A stretch of DNA of 64,000 nt, taken from the NCBI RefSeq assembly GCF_014839805.1, contig NC_051126.1, positions 4,286,609 through 4,350,608 on the forward strand. The letters run 5' to 3'. Shown here piece after piece: positions 38,493 to 49,449 of the stretch. The notes beneath the pieces were generated by a model, which worked only from the letters and a program-made list of their open reading frames with translations, did no database searches and was not told the DNA's origin. The translations under genes and the position numbers were made by a program. Every line of letters starts with the position of its first letter. The first letter of the stretch is position 1. This stretch comes from Manduca sexta (Eukaryota; Arthropoda; Insecta; Lepidoptera; Sphingidae).

Positions 38493-41400
38493 ATGGATAC
38501 TCCAAAACTACTATCGTAAGTAACTGAAACTAATAAATGCTACTTACGAAGAAATAAATAATTAGCCTCACAATTTCTGGGAAGAATTTAAAATCATGTA
38601 AAATGGTATATTTACCTTTTAGAGGAGAAGACCTGGTAACCAGGGGAGTTACGAAAACATTTGGTAGTCTCCCCGAGATTGGAGCGAAAGATGTGACGCC
38701 TAATGGTTCGTGGTTGGAGCAAAAGCAAATTCAAGCTGCTTTAGAAGCAAGAAAACATTTGGTAGAAGTAGAAAGGATAGAGAAGTTGTAAGTAATATTA
38801 TTATAGGATATGCTAAACATCATGACCACATTATGGTCAATTCTGTAAACTAAGCTGAATCATTTCTGCAACATATGCGGAAAAAGTGATGTGACCCCAT
38901 ATTGAAATGATATAACGGCAGATAGAACAATACCATGATTAGTGATATTATGTTTATGGAATTACTGTCTATTAGCACATATTATCTTTGTTCTAAATGC
39001 ACTGCATACTGTCAAAAAACAAAATATCATACAAATATTTATGTAGTTTTTTTTTTTTGGGTAATTTATTTTAATATTATTATTCCTCACATGGAGAATT
39101 GTAACTAAAGGAAGAGGATATTGACTTCTGTAACACATGTGTACAACTTGTTCAGAAGTTGACAGACTTAATTTTGATATTTTGCAAACTTGTGCAAAAA
39201 TTAATAAATATACTTTAGTAGGCAAATAAAACTAACATACAGATAGGAATGAGAATCATATCCTAGTGCATATTGTATATAATATTTGCATGGAGCGGTC
39301 TAAAATTATTCTTTTAATGATTCCAAGCTCCATAGTTTTGCCCCTTTATTATCCAATAAATTTGTGTTTGGTTTGATGTTGTTCAAAACATACTAAAAGC
39401 GGTCTGCCTTTTATCAATATCAGTTGTATGTTATATGCTTTCTGTTTTGATAAACATCTTGGCTATAATGCCTTTCAAACCAGATCTGAGAAGTGTTGCA
39501 TGATATTTGTCCTGTTTAAAATTATTTTTTACTACATTACAATTATTTTTTATATATTGTACAATTTATTCTGGACTTATTCCATAACATGGTGTGCATG
39601 ACAGTCTTCAGCGTCTGGTCGTAAAATCAAAGGAAATTCTTTCCGTAGTATACTTGAAAAAGTGTATTGCCCCAATCCCTTCCATAATATGGATTATTAA
39701 AATGGTAAAAATAATTTACAGTGGTACATTAAGCCAGGCAGAATGGAGGGATGATCTAAAACTTGCCGAAGTAACAAAGCAGACGGGAAGCTATTGGCAA
39801 TTCTTTGGACATAATGCTGGAAAAAAGTTGTATCTCAGATCTGAAGAAGCATTATTTTTAATGGAAGTTGTAAGTGTTATAAGTGTTTGTAAAAATGTTT
39901 TTGTTTATTTCAATATTGATGGTATCTCAAAACACCATACTTAGTGTTAAAGTGTTGTACATAAGATATGATGAATAATGAAGAAAGATTTTCAAATTGC
40001 CTAGTGTTTTGCTTTAATTATTTTAACAGTATAATTATCAATGCTCAGATAATTTTAGTTGCACAATTATATAAGTTCTATTCCCAACTAGGCTACAAGC
40101 CAATTCACAACCAAACCTAAATCACAATCAAACCGCTGGCTTTTTGAATTTATTGTTCATCAATTATATAAGGTATAAATAATGTATTATATGTAAGGGG
40201 CCAATTATTTGCCTTTTTATCTAAAACTAATTTAACTATTATCCTTTGAAACCTGAGGTTTGATAAAAAAAAATAGTTTTTTTTTATTACGGGTAATTGC
40301 AGTGTTTTAATATTGAAAATTTTAAAATCTGGTTTTAGTTAAATATTGCCAAATACTAAAAGATAATTCATTGACTACTTCACATTACTGATAAGAAAGA
40401 CCCAAATTAACAAATGTTTTGTGTAAAATAAAATTAAGTGTAAATGACCATCAAAACCTTCCATGTTCCATAAGATTTATAAAATGACATAATCTTGCAC
40501 CAGAACCTCATACTCACAAAGATGTTATATATCTATGTCAGGTGCTAGTATGACGAATTTTTTTTTTGTATAAATTGATATTTTACTTTGTTTTTGTGTT
40601 GTAATGCTTTATCGGGGAAATATTAGGTATAATATGATTTATTTGAAGAAATAAAAGCCATAACATCCGACAATAACATTTATTACAAAAAATGAGAACT
40701 TTAGATCAATAGTAATCTTTTAAAACATGATTATTTTAATAAGCAATAAATTCATTTGTTTCCAGAATTGCTTACAATTGAAGCACAATGAAATTACAGT
40801 ATCCTTACAGAAAGCATATTCTTTGCTGCTTGGTGATGAATTCTCAATAAATCAATACAAAGTGTATGCTTCCCTAAGTCGGTTGGGCTATAAAGTATTT
40901 AGACACAGAGAAATAAATATAACTAGTGAAAAGGAAACACAATCTGAAGCAGTTCCAGGGACTTCTAAAAGTGATTCACTAGGTATCAGTCCAGAAAATG
41001 AAGATGACATATCAAATGCATTTGATAAGGTGGAAAATAGTACTGAAATAGCTACAGAACAAGAAAGTGCAGAAGCTACAATCATTTTAGATGTAGCTGG
41101 AAAACCTCACAAGAATGTTGAAGGGGAAAATATTAATGAAAAAGAAAATAGTACTGAACTTACTGAAAAAACTGTACAAGAAAATAATCAATCAACAACA
41201 AAAAAAGGTACACAAAGTCCTTGTGCCAGTAGTAACAGTAATGAAGAGCAGGATAGTACAGTAACGAATAAACAAAGCTCACCAGAGAATAATAACAATT
41301 CAGGTATGAATGATACAAATACTAACAATTTTTTTTATTCCAAATTTCGTTTTGAAGGCTTCGTGGTGTTTAATCCACATGCAGCGCTTCCTTTAATTCC

Positions 41401-44400
41401 TGGTGTTATAATCAGTCGCAAATTATATTCCCTTACAATTTTAGGTAAATTATAAAAAAATATATAAAAAAAATATTATTTGTACTTAATACTGCAAGAT
41501 ACACTGCTTTGGTTCCATAAATGTAATAGTAAATGTTTAGAAAACTTCTTGTTCATTTTAATACAATATAATAATATTGTCAGAAAAAACTTCTTGTGAG
41601 AGTTTCTTATATAAAAAAAAATAATTTGGCATGAGAAGTAGATAACATAATGCAAAAAGCTATAATAATATATTACATTTGATATTTCTTAATTTTATAA
41701 AATATTTACAGGTGAAAAGACACCAAATTTTGAAGTAAGTAATGTTGAAAATAATTCTCAACATAATATTACAACTTCACAACATAATCAGAGCACAAAT
41801 ACATCAAAATCAGAAAAAAGTAACAAAAGAAATAAATTTGAAATGAAAATACAAAAACATCAAAGTCGAACGTTGAGAGCCGTTAAAGATACCGATAGGT
41901 TTTACGACGAATTACCTGAAATGGTGAGACAAGAATTCGTCTATGTAAACACACCTGAGGATTTCTATATACCTAGAAATATTTTTGTTAACAAAACTAC
42001 ATACAAATTAAATTTAGAAAATCTTAAAAGAAAGAGGTTGAAATCTTTGTCGACAAATTCGTCAGGCAGTGATTCAGAAGATGAAATACGATGTCTTAAA
42101 AAATTAAGGAATGTTGAATCTGTTCCACCGCAAAATAATAATATAGTACAACTATATCCGCATTTAAGGTTGCCAAGAATCAACCAGCAATTTCGACCCT
42201 TTCTATTGTGGAGGCCGCAAACTAATTTCAATTTCATCAACTTTAACACATATCATCAGAGATTTCAGAGCCAATTTCCGCCCAGATTACATTTTTTTAA
42301 TAGGCCAAATCCGTTTTTAAGACCATTTCCAAACGTAAACATCTTAGATTCAAATAATGTTAACGATAATTCATTCCGTAGAGCGCCGAAAAGGCCAAGA
42401 AATGCTAAGCAGTTTCATTTGCAAGCAGTTACAAATCTTGCTGCCAAAGTGAAAAACCATGTTTTGTCAGGAAATTTGGTATTGCCTGGCAACACACAAA
42501 TGCATACTGTTCATGCGCTACAAAAGCTTTTGCATGCCTATAATGTAAAATTTAATGCAAAATTACGTCTTAGTCCGCAATTTGAGTTAGTAGATGAAAC
42601 AAATGTTGTAGAAACAATAGAATTAGATGTTGAAGAAGAAACACAAAGTAAAAAGCCACGATTGGAAGAAGATACATTTAACGAGAACTTCAACAAATTG
42701 CGATTGATAGCTCAGAAATTAAGGAATCTCGAAATGACGGGTATTTCTACATCAAGCCACAGGCGCGCTTTATCTGCAGCTATTAGAACATTCAACAAAT
42801 CATACAATGCCGATGTTTACTTAAATGATAAATATGAAATGATCGATCGGAGATACATAACGCTCGACTCGAGTTCCGATAGTGAATGTGTTGTGCAGGA
42901 AGATAAGAAAAGTCATAAAACAAAGAAATTGAAGAATCCTTTTTACATATTAAAACATCTTTCTGAAAAACAAAGCAATGGAAATGCTAGTACCAGTAAA
43001 GATAACACAGAATCTGAATTTGAATACGTAGCCAAAACCAATAAAAGGACATCATCATGTGATGAGGATTCTATGGATGAAGAAATCGATACAACTTGGT
43101 GGACTGAAGACAATAAACTCGCCAAAGCAGAATTATGTTCAAACAATGAAGATAATTTATGCGTGACATATCAAGAAGATGAACTTCTGTATGATTTTTT
43201 GAAAAGTCATAAGAAAAACTACCAGGACTGGGTTGAAATTAAAATAGCGTTTGCGAAATATTTAAAACAAATAAATAAACAGTATGAGACTGAACATACA
43301 AATATCCTAGCCATGACAATTGAAAATCAGTCTAATTTACGTTCTATAATAGGCCCAGAAGACTGCTCAGACATGCCAACATTATTAAAAAAGTTAAGAA
43401 TTATTAAAACTAACAGATCGGTGGATGCAGAGAGTAATGTTAAGATTGACTTCGATGTTTATAATAGAGATGTACCAAATTTTAGGAAGTCTAATCTACC
43501 AAAGCCACATTTCAGGGTTGTTTGTTACAGGTGAGTACTGTTGATGGTATTCTCTTTTACTATATTTGGTGTTTGTATTAAGTTCTAGAAACTTACCCCC
43601 TTATTCATAAACGTTTTTTTATCTAAGGACGGAGTAAAGCTGTCATAATAAGCCTGTTTCTCAGTGCCCAACGGCACTGAGAAATAGACATAGGGCCGTT
43701 GTGATTGGTTATTATTGTTCTATTTCAATATTAGCCAATCACAACGGCCCTACGTCTACGCACTGCGAAGACTGCCATGCCGTTAGCACTGAGAAACAGA
43801 CTTGTTATCACAGCCTTACTCGGTCGTTAGATAAAAAACGTCTATGAATAAGGGGGTTAATCTGTTAACAGCCGTTTTCAATAAACGATCTCAATCTCAA
43901 TTTTCAATCTTATTCCGAGAATGAACTAATCCAAATAACGTATTTTTAAGCATGTCAAACAAAAAATTATCCTGATTGATCCATTTTTGAGATAGATCGA
44001 AAAAAGCGATTGGGATTGTTTATGCAAAATGGCGGTACATTACAGCATAATCATTGAGCTTTATGCACAGCATTTTCAGTATTATAGCTTTGTTGAACTG
44101 ATGAGATTTTTTTTAACTATTTTATATTCTGAAGAATCAGATTTTGCTGTATGGTAACATTGAATATATAAAGCTCTTTATCAATTAGGCCTTCTGTCCA
44201 CATCGGCGTAGCTTCATAGACGTGTATTCATTATACGCTTAGTTTATCCCTACTGGGTAAATATGTGTTGTAACGATCGCAATTGCTATTGAGTTTGTAA
44301 TGGATTAATAGATTTTAGGATTCCATACCTCGAAAGGGACCCTTATTGGCTAATCTATGCGTCAATTTGTTAGACAAGACCCTTTAAGCCAGGAACGCAT

Positions 44401-45015
44401 AGTCCTATCAAGTTGAAATTTTTATCAAATACTCGAGTGGAGGACGGACACTTGCAGCTGTCAAAAAATGAAACTTATGTCAATGCGATCAAAACATGGG
44501 ACCATTTATGGCGCATATTTTTGAACTTCTTTTTCACAAAGAGAATTTAAATTTAAGGGTTTCGTGGTCATGAATCATAAAACATGGGAAGTAGCAATAT
44601 CTTACAGCACATGTAAAAATTTGAAAACCGTAACCATGTACTTAACAAAAAAGCTAATTTACTATTACTAAGTTATATTTTCGGTTAGTGCAATAACCGT
44701 GTCTAGGCATCGATCGGTAAAGTTCAGTTTGTCAATTTTTCACTTATATACATTACCTATAAGTTTTTAGGGAATCCTCGGTGCCCGTGTCCGATTCGCA
44801 CTTCTCTGATTTTGTTACATAATAAAATAGCAAGTCATTTTCTTACTTTCAGTGACTCATCAAAGTTACCGTCGGGAAGCGACATAGCCTCCCTCCACGC
44901 CAAGTATGATGACAAAATACCTACAGTATTCGCTGTTGTGGGTGTAGGATCAGTATCATATTTACAAATCAACTCTGTTGATTTACCCGTATACTTACCA
45001 ACCAACATCCAGTGA
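38493..45015 (+). CDS. TSEN54: tRNA-splicing endonuclease subunit Sen54 (TSEN54), six exons, complete
   Basis: Structural subunit of the nuclear tRNA-splicing endonuclease, which cuts introns out of pre-tRNAs together with Sen2, Sen34 and Sen15. Coding exons are 38493-38515, 38623-38787, 39722-39869, 40766-41444, 41712-43530 and 44853-45015; all borders are GT/AG, every phase agrees, and the total is 998 residues. The start ATG gives MDTPKLLSGEDLV. The Sen54 N-terminal domain is seen at residues 30-155: QAEWRDDLKLAEVTKQTGSY, then EEALFLMEVNCLQLKHNE, LQKAYSLLLGDEFSINQYKV and SRLGYKVFRHRE. The C-terminal residues 945-998 (IPTVFAVVGVGSVSYLQIN) match the family's C-terminal strand region. The roughly 780-residue linker between them is far longer than in the human protein (about 526 residues in total). 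It is acidic and Asn/Ser-rich, then basic, and contains a duplicated module. The start of exon 1 is short and so slightly less certain. Confidence 0.9.
42413..42850 (+). repeat. Internal protein repeat within TSEN54 exon 5
   Basis: Two segments of the TSEN54 linker, residues 573-634 (42413-42598) and about 664-718 (42686-42850), align as a degenerate repeat. Both have a helical start (NLAAKVKN / LIAQKLRN), a gap of Ser/Thr/Gly/His, then HALQKLLHAYNVKFNAKLRL / RALSAAIRTFNKSYNADVYL and FELVDE / YEMIDR. No family is recognised for the module. A third helical stretch at about 43180-43300 (LYDFLKSHKKNYQDWVEIKI) may be related but is weaker. Confidence 0.55.
43596..43856. mobile_element. MITE with long terminal inverted repeats, TTA target duplication
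   Basis: The element starts CCCCCTTATTCATAAACGTT and ends with the imperfect inverse ATAAAAAACGTCTATGAATA then AGGGGG, a terminal repeat of about 30 bp. TTA flanks both ends (43593-43595, 43857-43859), as expected for PIF/Harbinger-type insertion. The interior holds a second inverted repeat (AGGGCCGTTGTGATTGG and CCAATCACAACGGCCCT) and a small hairpin CAGTGCC/GGCACTG, so the whole 261-bp unit can fold on itself. It sits in TSEN54 intron 5. Confidence 0.82.
43871..44033. mobile_element. MITE-like element with imperfect terminal inverted repeats
   Basis: The left end GCCGTTTTCAATAAACGATC, then TCAATC, pairs with the right end GATTGGGATTGTTTATGCAA, then AATGGC, as an imperfect inverted repeat of about 28 bp. 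The target duplication may be just TA and is not certain. It is about 163 bp, lies 12 bp after the previous MITE's duplication and is inside TSEN54 intron 5. Confidence 0.55.
44321..44816 (+). repeat. Interspersed repeat, about 500 bp, unclassified (copy 2)
   Basis: Partner of 561-1070 in the same orientation. It includes CAAGTTGAAATTTTTATCAA, AAAGCTAATTTACTATTACT, GTGTCTAGGCATCGATCGG and an end reading GGAATCCTCGGTGCCCGTGT, CCGATTCGCACTTCTCTGAT, TTTG. It abuts the polypyrimidine region of the last TSEN54 intron, so it may supply part of the acceptor region. Confidence 0.7.
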
Positions 45016-45070
45016 ATTTTTATTGATATTTTCCTACTACAACATTCGAAGCTAATTATGATAAGTGTTA

Positions 45071-45454
45071 AGGCCTATTCAGAAACGCAATATTCGTAGC
45101 CGCTAGCAGTAACCATTGAGTGTGGGTATGGATGGATGAATGATTTGAATACAAGGAGAAATGGAAGGCGTAGTATTCGCGACTGTAAGGTCATTAATTT
45201 TGAACTCTATACCGAATGTAGCGGTCCTATAATTAATTTCAGAAACAAAGTGCAGGCAGCTATCGTCTCTTCAAGCGTCGAGCAATATGTCTCTCGATGT
45301 ATAACATTTTATAAGCTTGTACTTACCACCAAGTTCTATGTAGTCCGGAGCTGAAATAAAGTACTGCTTACTAGTATTTGATACGAATCACAGTATGTTA
45401 AATTCGTTATTTCTCTGTCTGGAATGGTACGAATATTGAAATCTGAATAGGCCT
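45071..45454. mobile_element. MITE with terminal inverted repeats and GTTA target duplication
   Basis: The left end AGGCCTATTCAGAAACGCAA, then TATTCGTA, pairs with the right end TACGAATATTGAAATCTGAA, then TAGGCCT: about 27 bp of terminal inverted repeat with few differences. The 4-bp GTTA occurs on both sides (45067-45070 and 45455-45458). It is 384 bp. It starts 55 bp after the TSEN54 stop codon and contains the first AATAAA downstream of that gene (45355-45360). An internal 72-codon open frame has no protein resemblance. Confidence 0.8.
45355..45360 (+). terminator. Candidate TSEN54 polyadenylation signal AATAAA
   Basis: This is the first canonical AATAAA after the TSEN54 stop codon at 45015, about 340 bp downstream. 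It lies inside the MITE at 45071-45454, so the transposon may have provided the 3' end. A non-canonical signal nearer the stop cannot be excluded. Confidence 0.35.
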
Positions 45455-45479
45455 GTTAGTTATAATTGATTCGAGAGGA

Positions 45480-45694
45480 CAGTGGCGGATCCAGGATTGC
45501 AAAGGGCCTGACCGATAAACACCTTGTTATAGAAATTTAAAATTTTAAATATGGAAAGTGGACTGATGAAAATAATGCTGTAAAAATTATAGCACTAAGA
45601 ATGTAGGTTAAAATTAAAATTAAATTTAAAATTCGTCAGGTTTATTTTGATGGGCGGCTTCAGCCCCTTAGCCCTTTTCCTGTATCCACTACTG
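45480..45694. mobile_element. hAT-like MITE (CAGTGGCGGATCC ends)
   Basis: It begins CAGTGGCGGATCCAGGA and ends TCCTGTATCCACTACTG, a 17-bp imperfect inverted repeat with the CAGTGG-type terminus common in hAT elements. It is 215 bp with an AT-rich interior and no coding capacity. The 8-bp target duplication expected for hAT is not clear (flanks CGAGAGGA and AGAGATGT), so class is inferred from the ends only. Confidence 0.6.
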
Positions 45695-48318
45695 AGAGAT
45701 GTGAAAACGACAGATTGGAAAGCTGGCCTTATTCAATACTATATTTACTACCACATTACATTTTTAAGATGAAGATTTTTGATGTTCTAGTCGAAAATGG
45801 AGATTACATCATTATCTTTTATTACTATCGTACTCCTTCCGACCTCAGAGGTTAAATCTATTTAAATATTTGATTTATTACTGTCTCATTACATATAGCA
45901 GATAGCGTAAGCAATAAATAACCATATTTATTATTATGAGTAATTTAATCCCAAGTTTGCAAGGAATGGGCATTTATTATTAACTTATTATAAATGTTGC
46001 CAAAATATTTGCAACTTTACTTTTGTGTCTATAGATTAACAAAGGCATTAGTGATTACATCTTTGATGTAAAATTATTTATTCCATGATAATAAATGTGT
46101 GTAAGTATTTTAAAATGTTTTATTTATTTTATATTCCGCATTACTGTATAACCTAGAAATATAGTTTGAGAAAAAAAAAAACATTATTTCAGTGGATACC
46201 TACAAACATTTTATAGATGATATGACTCCTGTTTTCGAAAAATCGGTTTAGGAGTAGAGATCAATATTTTTAGGTAACTAATTGGCATTTCATGCAAGTC
46301 AGGGGAAATTATAATAACACATTTACTTGTAACATTTATTTGTAATATCTTAACACCTAAAACAGAGAATATTGCACTACCTACATCATACTTAAAGCTT
46401 TCTGCAATTAAGCATAACCAATTCTTTTGCGGCGGACGGAGGCTACAGCCAAGTATAATGAAATCCTGTCCGTTAAAAATAGCACTATCAAAATCAAAGA
46501 CCATAGACACGTTTTTATTTAGCATCAATATTAAAATGGTTGCACCTTTTGGCTTTCTATTAGAATTTACACCATTTAGGGAACGTATCCAACAGATATG
46601 AGAGGTAGCTATGCATTGCCCTAGGACAAATCCACCAATATTATCATCTTATTTTACCAATGCTTAGCGTAGCTCTGGTGCAAAGGGATTAACAGAAAGT
46701 CAAACTCGTTAAGAGCGTTACCATGCATGTTGGAACAGCTTGTTAGAGCTCCCTTTAACATCTTTGGTAGAAAGCGTCATCTCTAGTCCACTCACAAAAT
46801 AATTTTGGTAGGACTTAGAATGCAAATAAACAAAAATTACACAGATTAATTAACTACTTAAAATTTCAAACAAATTTAAGCATTCTGAATTGTTTTATAC
46901 TATAACATATTTTGATCACATTTAATATACTAATACATTATTAAGTAGGTAGATATAATTAAGGCTACATACTAGTCTGTGAGGCAATTCTATACCCTTA
47001 AAATGGCACTATACTTAGACTACAATACTGATCGTTTACATAACACAACCATCGTACTGCTAAATACATTTAGCAAAACTTTCAAACAACTACAATAATA
47101 GTGACAATATGTATCCACTGGCTTCTAAATAATAAATAAAATTTATGAAACTGCTGCTATTTCACACAGTATATACAAGCTTTATGTAATAGTGTAATTA
47201 TTTTTAGTTTCAATTAGAACTCCAATTTGTAAACTCATCTACAGGTGTTGTAAAAAGCGGTATCAATGATAATTCATAAGGCGCGGCGAAGTTTATTGGC
47301 ACAATGTTTCTAATAAGTAAATAACATATTTTTTTGTAACTTGTATCTTATATTTGATTGCATATAACAGCAATGTGGCATATGTCACTATTATTGACTA
47401 TTTAATCTATCCTACACTTATATACAATTGATCTATATTGTACATGGATGTGGACTATTTTATAATAGGATATTCATTTTAGAATTGATACTCTCAAGGA
47501 ATGATTACAGTTTTTGGTGCAGAAGACACTCTGTATATTATTTGATTCATAAAATATTGTGTCCTTTTTATTTAATTATTATTAAAAAATTAAGACATAA
47601 TATATTTTATTATTAAATGTGTTTGATAATATTTAACGAAAAACAACTAAGATTAGGTAATTATATTTTTAAGAAGTGTATTACGTAGGTAACGTTAAAT
47701 GCAAAATAGTTTTTTTTTATATTTAAAATAAAATATAAAACAAATATCTTGTAATAATAAAATCAATAGCTAGACAACAGCAAACACAAAGGGTATTACG
47801 TCGCATATAAAATATGATTGAATCACAATCCCATCAATTTCTTCATTGCCATCTTGATAAGCGACATAATATAGTTTCAGTCTTCTTAAGCTTGTTAATT
47901 ACATTGCCATGTAAACAATTATTCTATGTTAGCAACATTGCCTATAGATATGCTTTTTAGATAAAACTTATTTAAATTACATTAGCACATTATTTCACTC
48001 AAGTTTCAAATTCCTTTGATATTATAATAGATCAATCAACAATCGACGATTGATTGTATTCGATTACTTCATCTAACTTATTCAGATCGATTTACGCCTC
48101 AGATCTAATTTTAGCGAATGTTTAACATAATGTTTAATATAATATTTGAATTTTGCCATAAAAAGTACAATTGTTACAAGTAGGTACATTAGATCGTCTC
48201 ACTGATTACATGAAAAATTGTACCTTACATCTGTAATGCAGCTAATTCACAGTAGGAATTATACATCAGTGACGAATTGTCTATATAATCCGATCGCGGC
48301 CGGCTTCCCTTTCTTAAT
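45695..48318. other. Non-coding stretch
   Basis: AT-rich sequence without a supported exon. The longest frame (46211-46528, minus, 105 codons) has no recognisable family and no splice partners. No further repeat could be delimited by eye. Confidence 0.5.
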
Positions 48319-48640
48319 AATAAATAATAATAATAATATCAGCCCTGTATTTTATACTTGCCCACTGCTGAGCACGGACCTCCTCTACTACTGAGAGGGA
48401 TTAAGCCTTAGTCCACCACGCTGGCCTAGTGCGGATTGGTAGTTCGAAATTCTTATAGAGAACTTCTCAGATGTGCAGGTTTCCTCACGATGTTTTCCTT
48501 CACCGTTAAAGCGAACGATAAATTCACAAGGAATACACACATGATTTTAGAAAAGTCAGAGGTGTGTGCCCTTGGGATTTGAACCTGCGCACATTCGTCT
48601 CGGCAGTCCGTTCCACAACCAACTAGGCTATCGCCGCTAA
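48319..48640 (-). mobile_element. tRNA-headed SINE (family B), copy 2, inverted
   Basis: Reverse-complemented it begins AGCGGCGATAGCCTAGTTGG and carries the B-box region GGTTCAAATCCCAAGGG. The body then matches 12763-13092: GTGAAGGAAAACATCGTGAG, CCAATCCGCACTAGGCC, GTAGAGGAGGTCCGTGC, GCTGATATTATT. The tail is (TTA)n-like. A perfect 14-bp duplication, TTCCCTTTCTTAAT, flanks it at 48305-48318 and 48641-48654, a strong retroposition signature and a sign of a fairly young insertion. Confidence 0.9.
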
Positions 48641-48654
48641 TTCCCTTTCTTAAT

Positions 48655-49449
48655 TTGTGTTAAATATAATGTACCTATATGTTGTGTCGGATTCCCTTTC
48701 GGAAAACTTAACCCGTCGCCATTGGTTATATTATAATATCAACATCTTTAGACCAATTAAATGATTCTCATATTGATGTAAAAATTAAACACAAATTTTG
48801 AAAAGATTATTTCTGAATATGCTTCAGATTTTACTTCACTCGTATCATAAAACTTTTAAGTATAAACCAGAATATCAGGGACATCTTTTTAGACCGAAAT
48901 GACCATAATCTTTTTATTGAATAAACCCCATACTTTACTCAACGAAACTTCACAATCGTATAAATTATGAAGCATGATAATATATGGAACAAGTAGGAAC
49001 GTTTTTATTTAAATTAGGAACAGGAAAGCGTCTACACTATAGTGTGTTTGCAAACTATAATTTAAATATTAATTTAAGTGATTATGTGGAAGATATAGTA
49101 AGTAGGTAAATATATATAAGTAGTAGCATAATTATAAAGCAATAGAGATCCATTAATTAAAATCATGTCTTAACTTATAAAACATTGGTAACTTTGTACT
49201 TATATTGTAATCGACCCGATGATTCTTAATAAAATTAATCCTGACAATTTAAAGCTAAAAATTATTATGCAATTATGGCTCTATTTTTCAGGATTTACAT
49301 TCAACTAAAGTCCAACATTTTCTCTTATATTTTGGATGCAATAAATAACATATTAATAAATAATTTTAAAATAAATAAATATTTAATAACAATAGTGTTT
49401 CGCTTAAATTAATTTGTGTGTAACAAATACATTACCATACAGACATATA
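48655..49449. other. Non-coding stretch downstream of the sulfotransferase gene
   Basis: AT-rich DNA between the SINE and the 3' end of the minus-strand sulfotransferase. It should contain that gene's 3' untranslated region and cleavage site. No canonical AATAAA on the minus strand stands out. Confidence 0.45.

Larger units (their letters stand above)
38788..44852 (+). other. TSEN54 introns 2-5
   Basis: Introns at 38788-39721, 39870-40765, 41445-41711 and 43531-44852 (intron 1 is 38516-38622). Introns 2-4 are AT-rich and show no elements that I can delimit. Intron 5 (1322 bp) is largely made of two MITE-like elements (43596-43856, 43871-44033) and the 500-bp repeat at 44321-44816. The last of these ends only about 36 bp before the exon 6 acceptor at 44853. 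Confidence 0.7.

Noticed and set aside
46211..46528. 105-codon minus-strand open frame
   Set aside because: No recognisable family, no splice partners and AT-rich surroundings; too weak to list as a gene.
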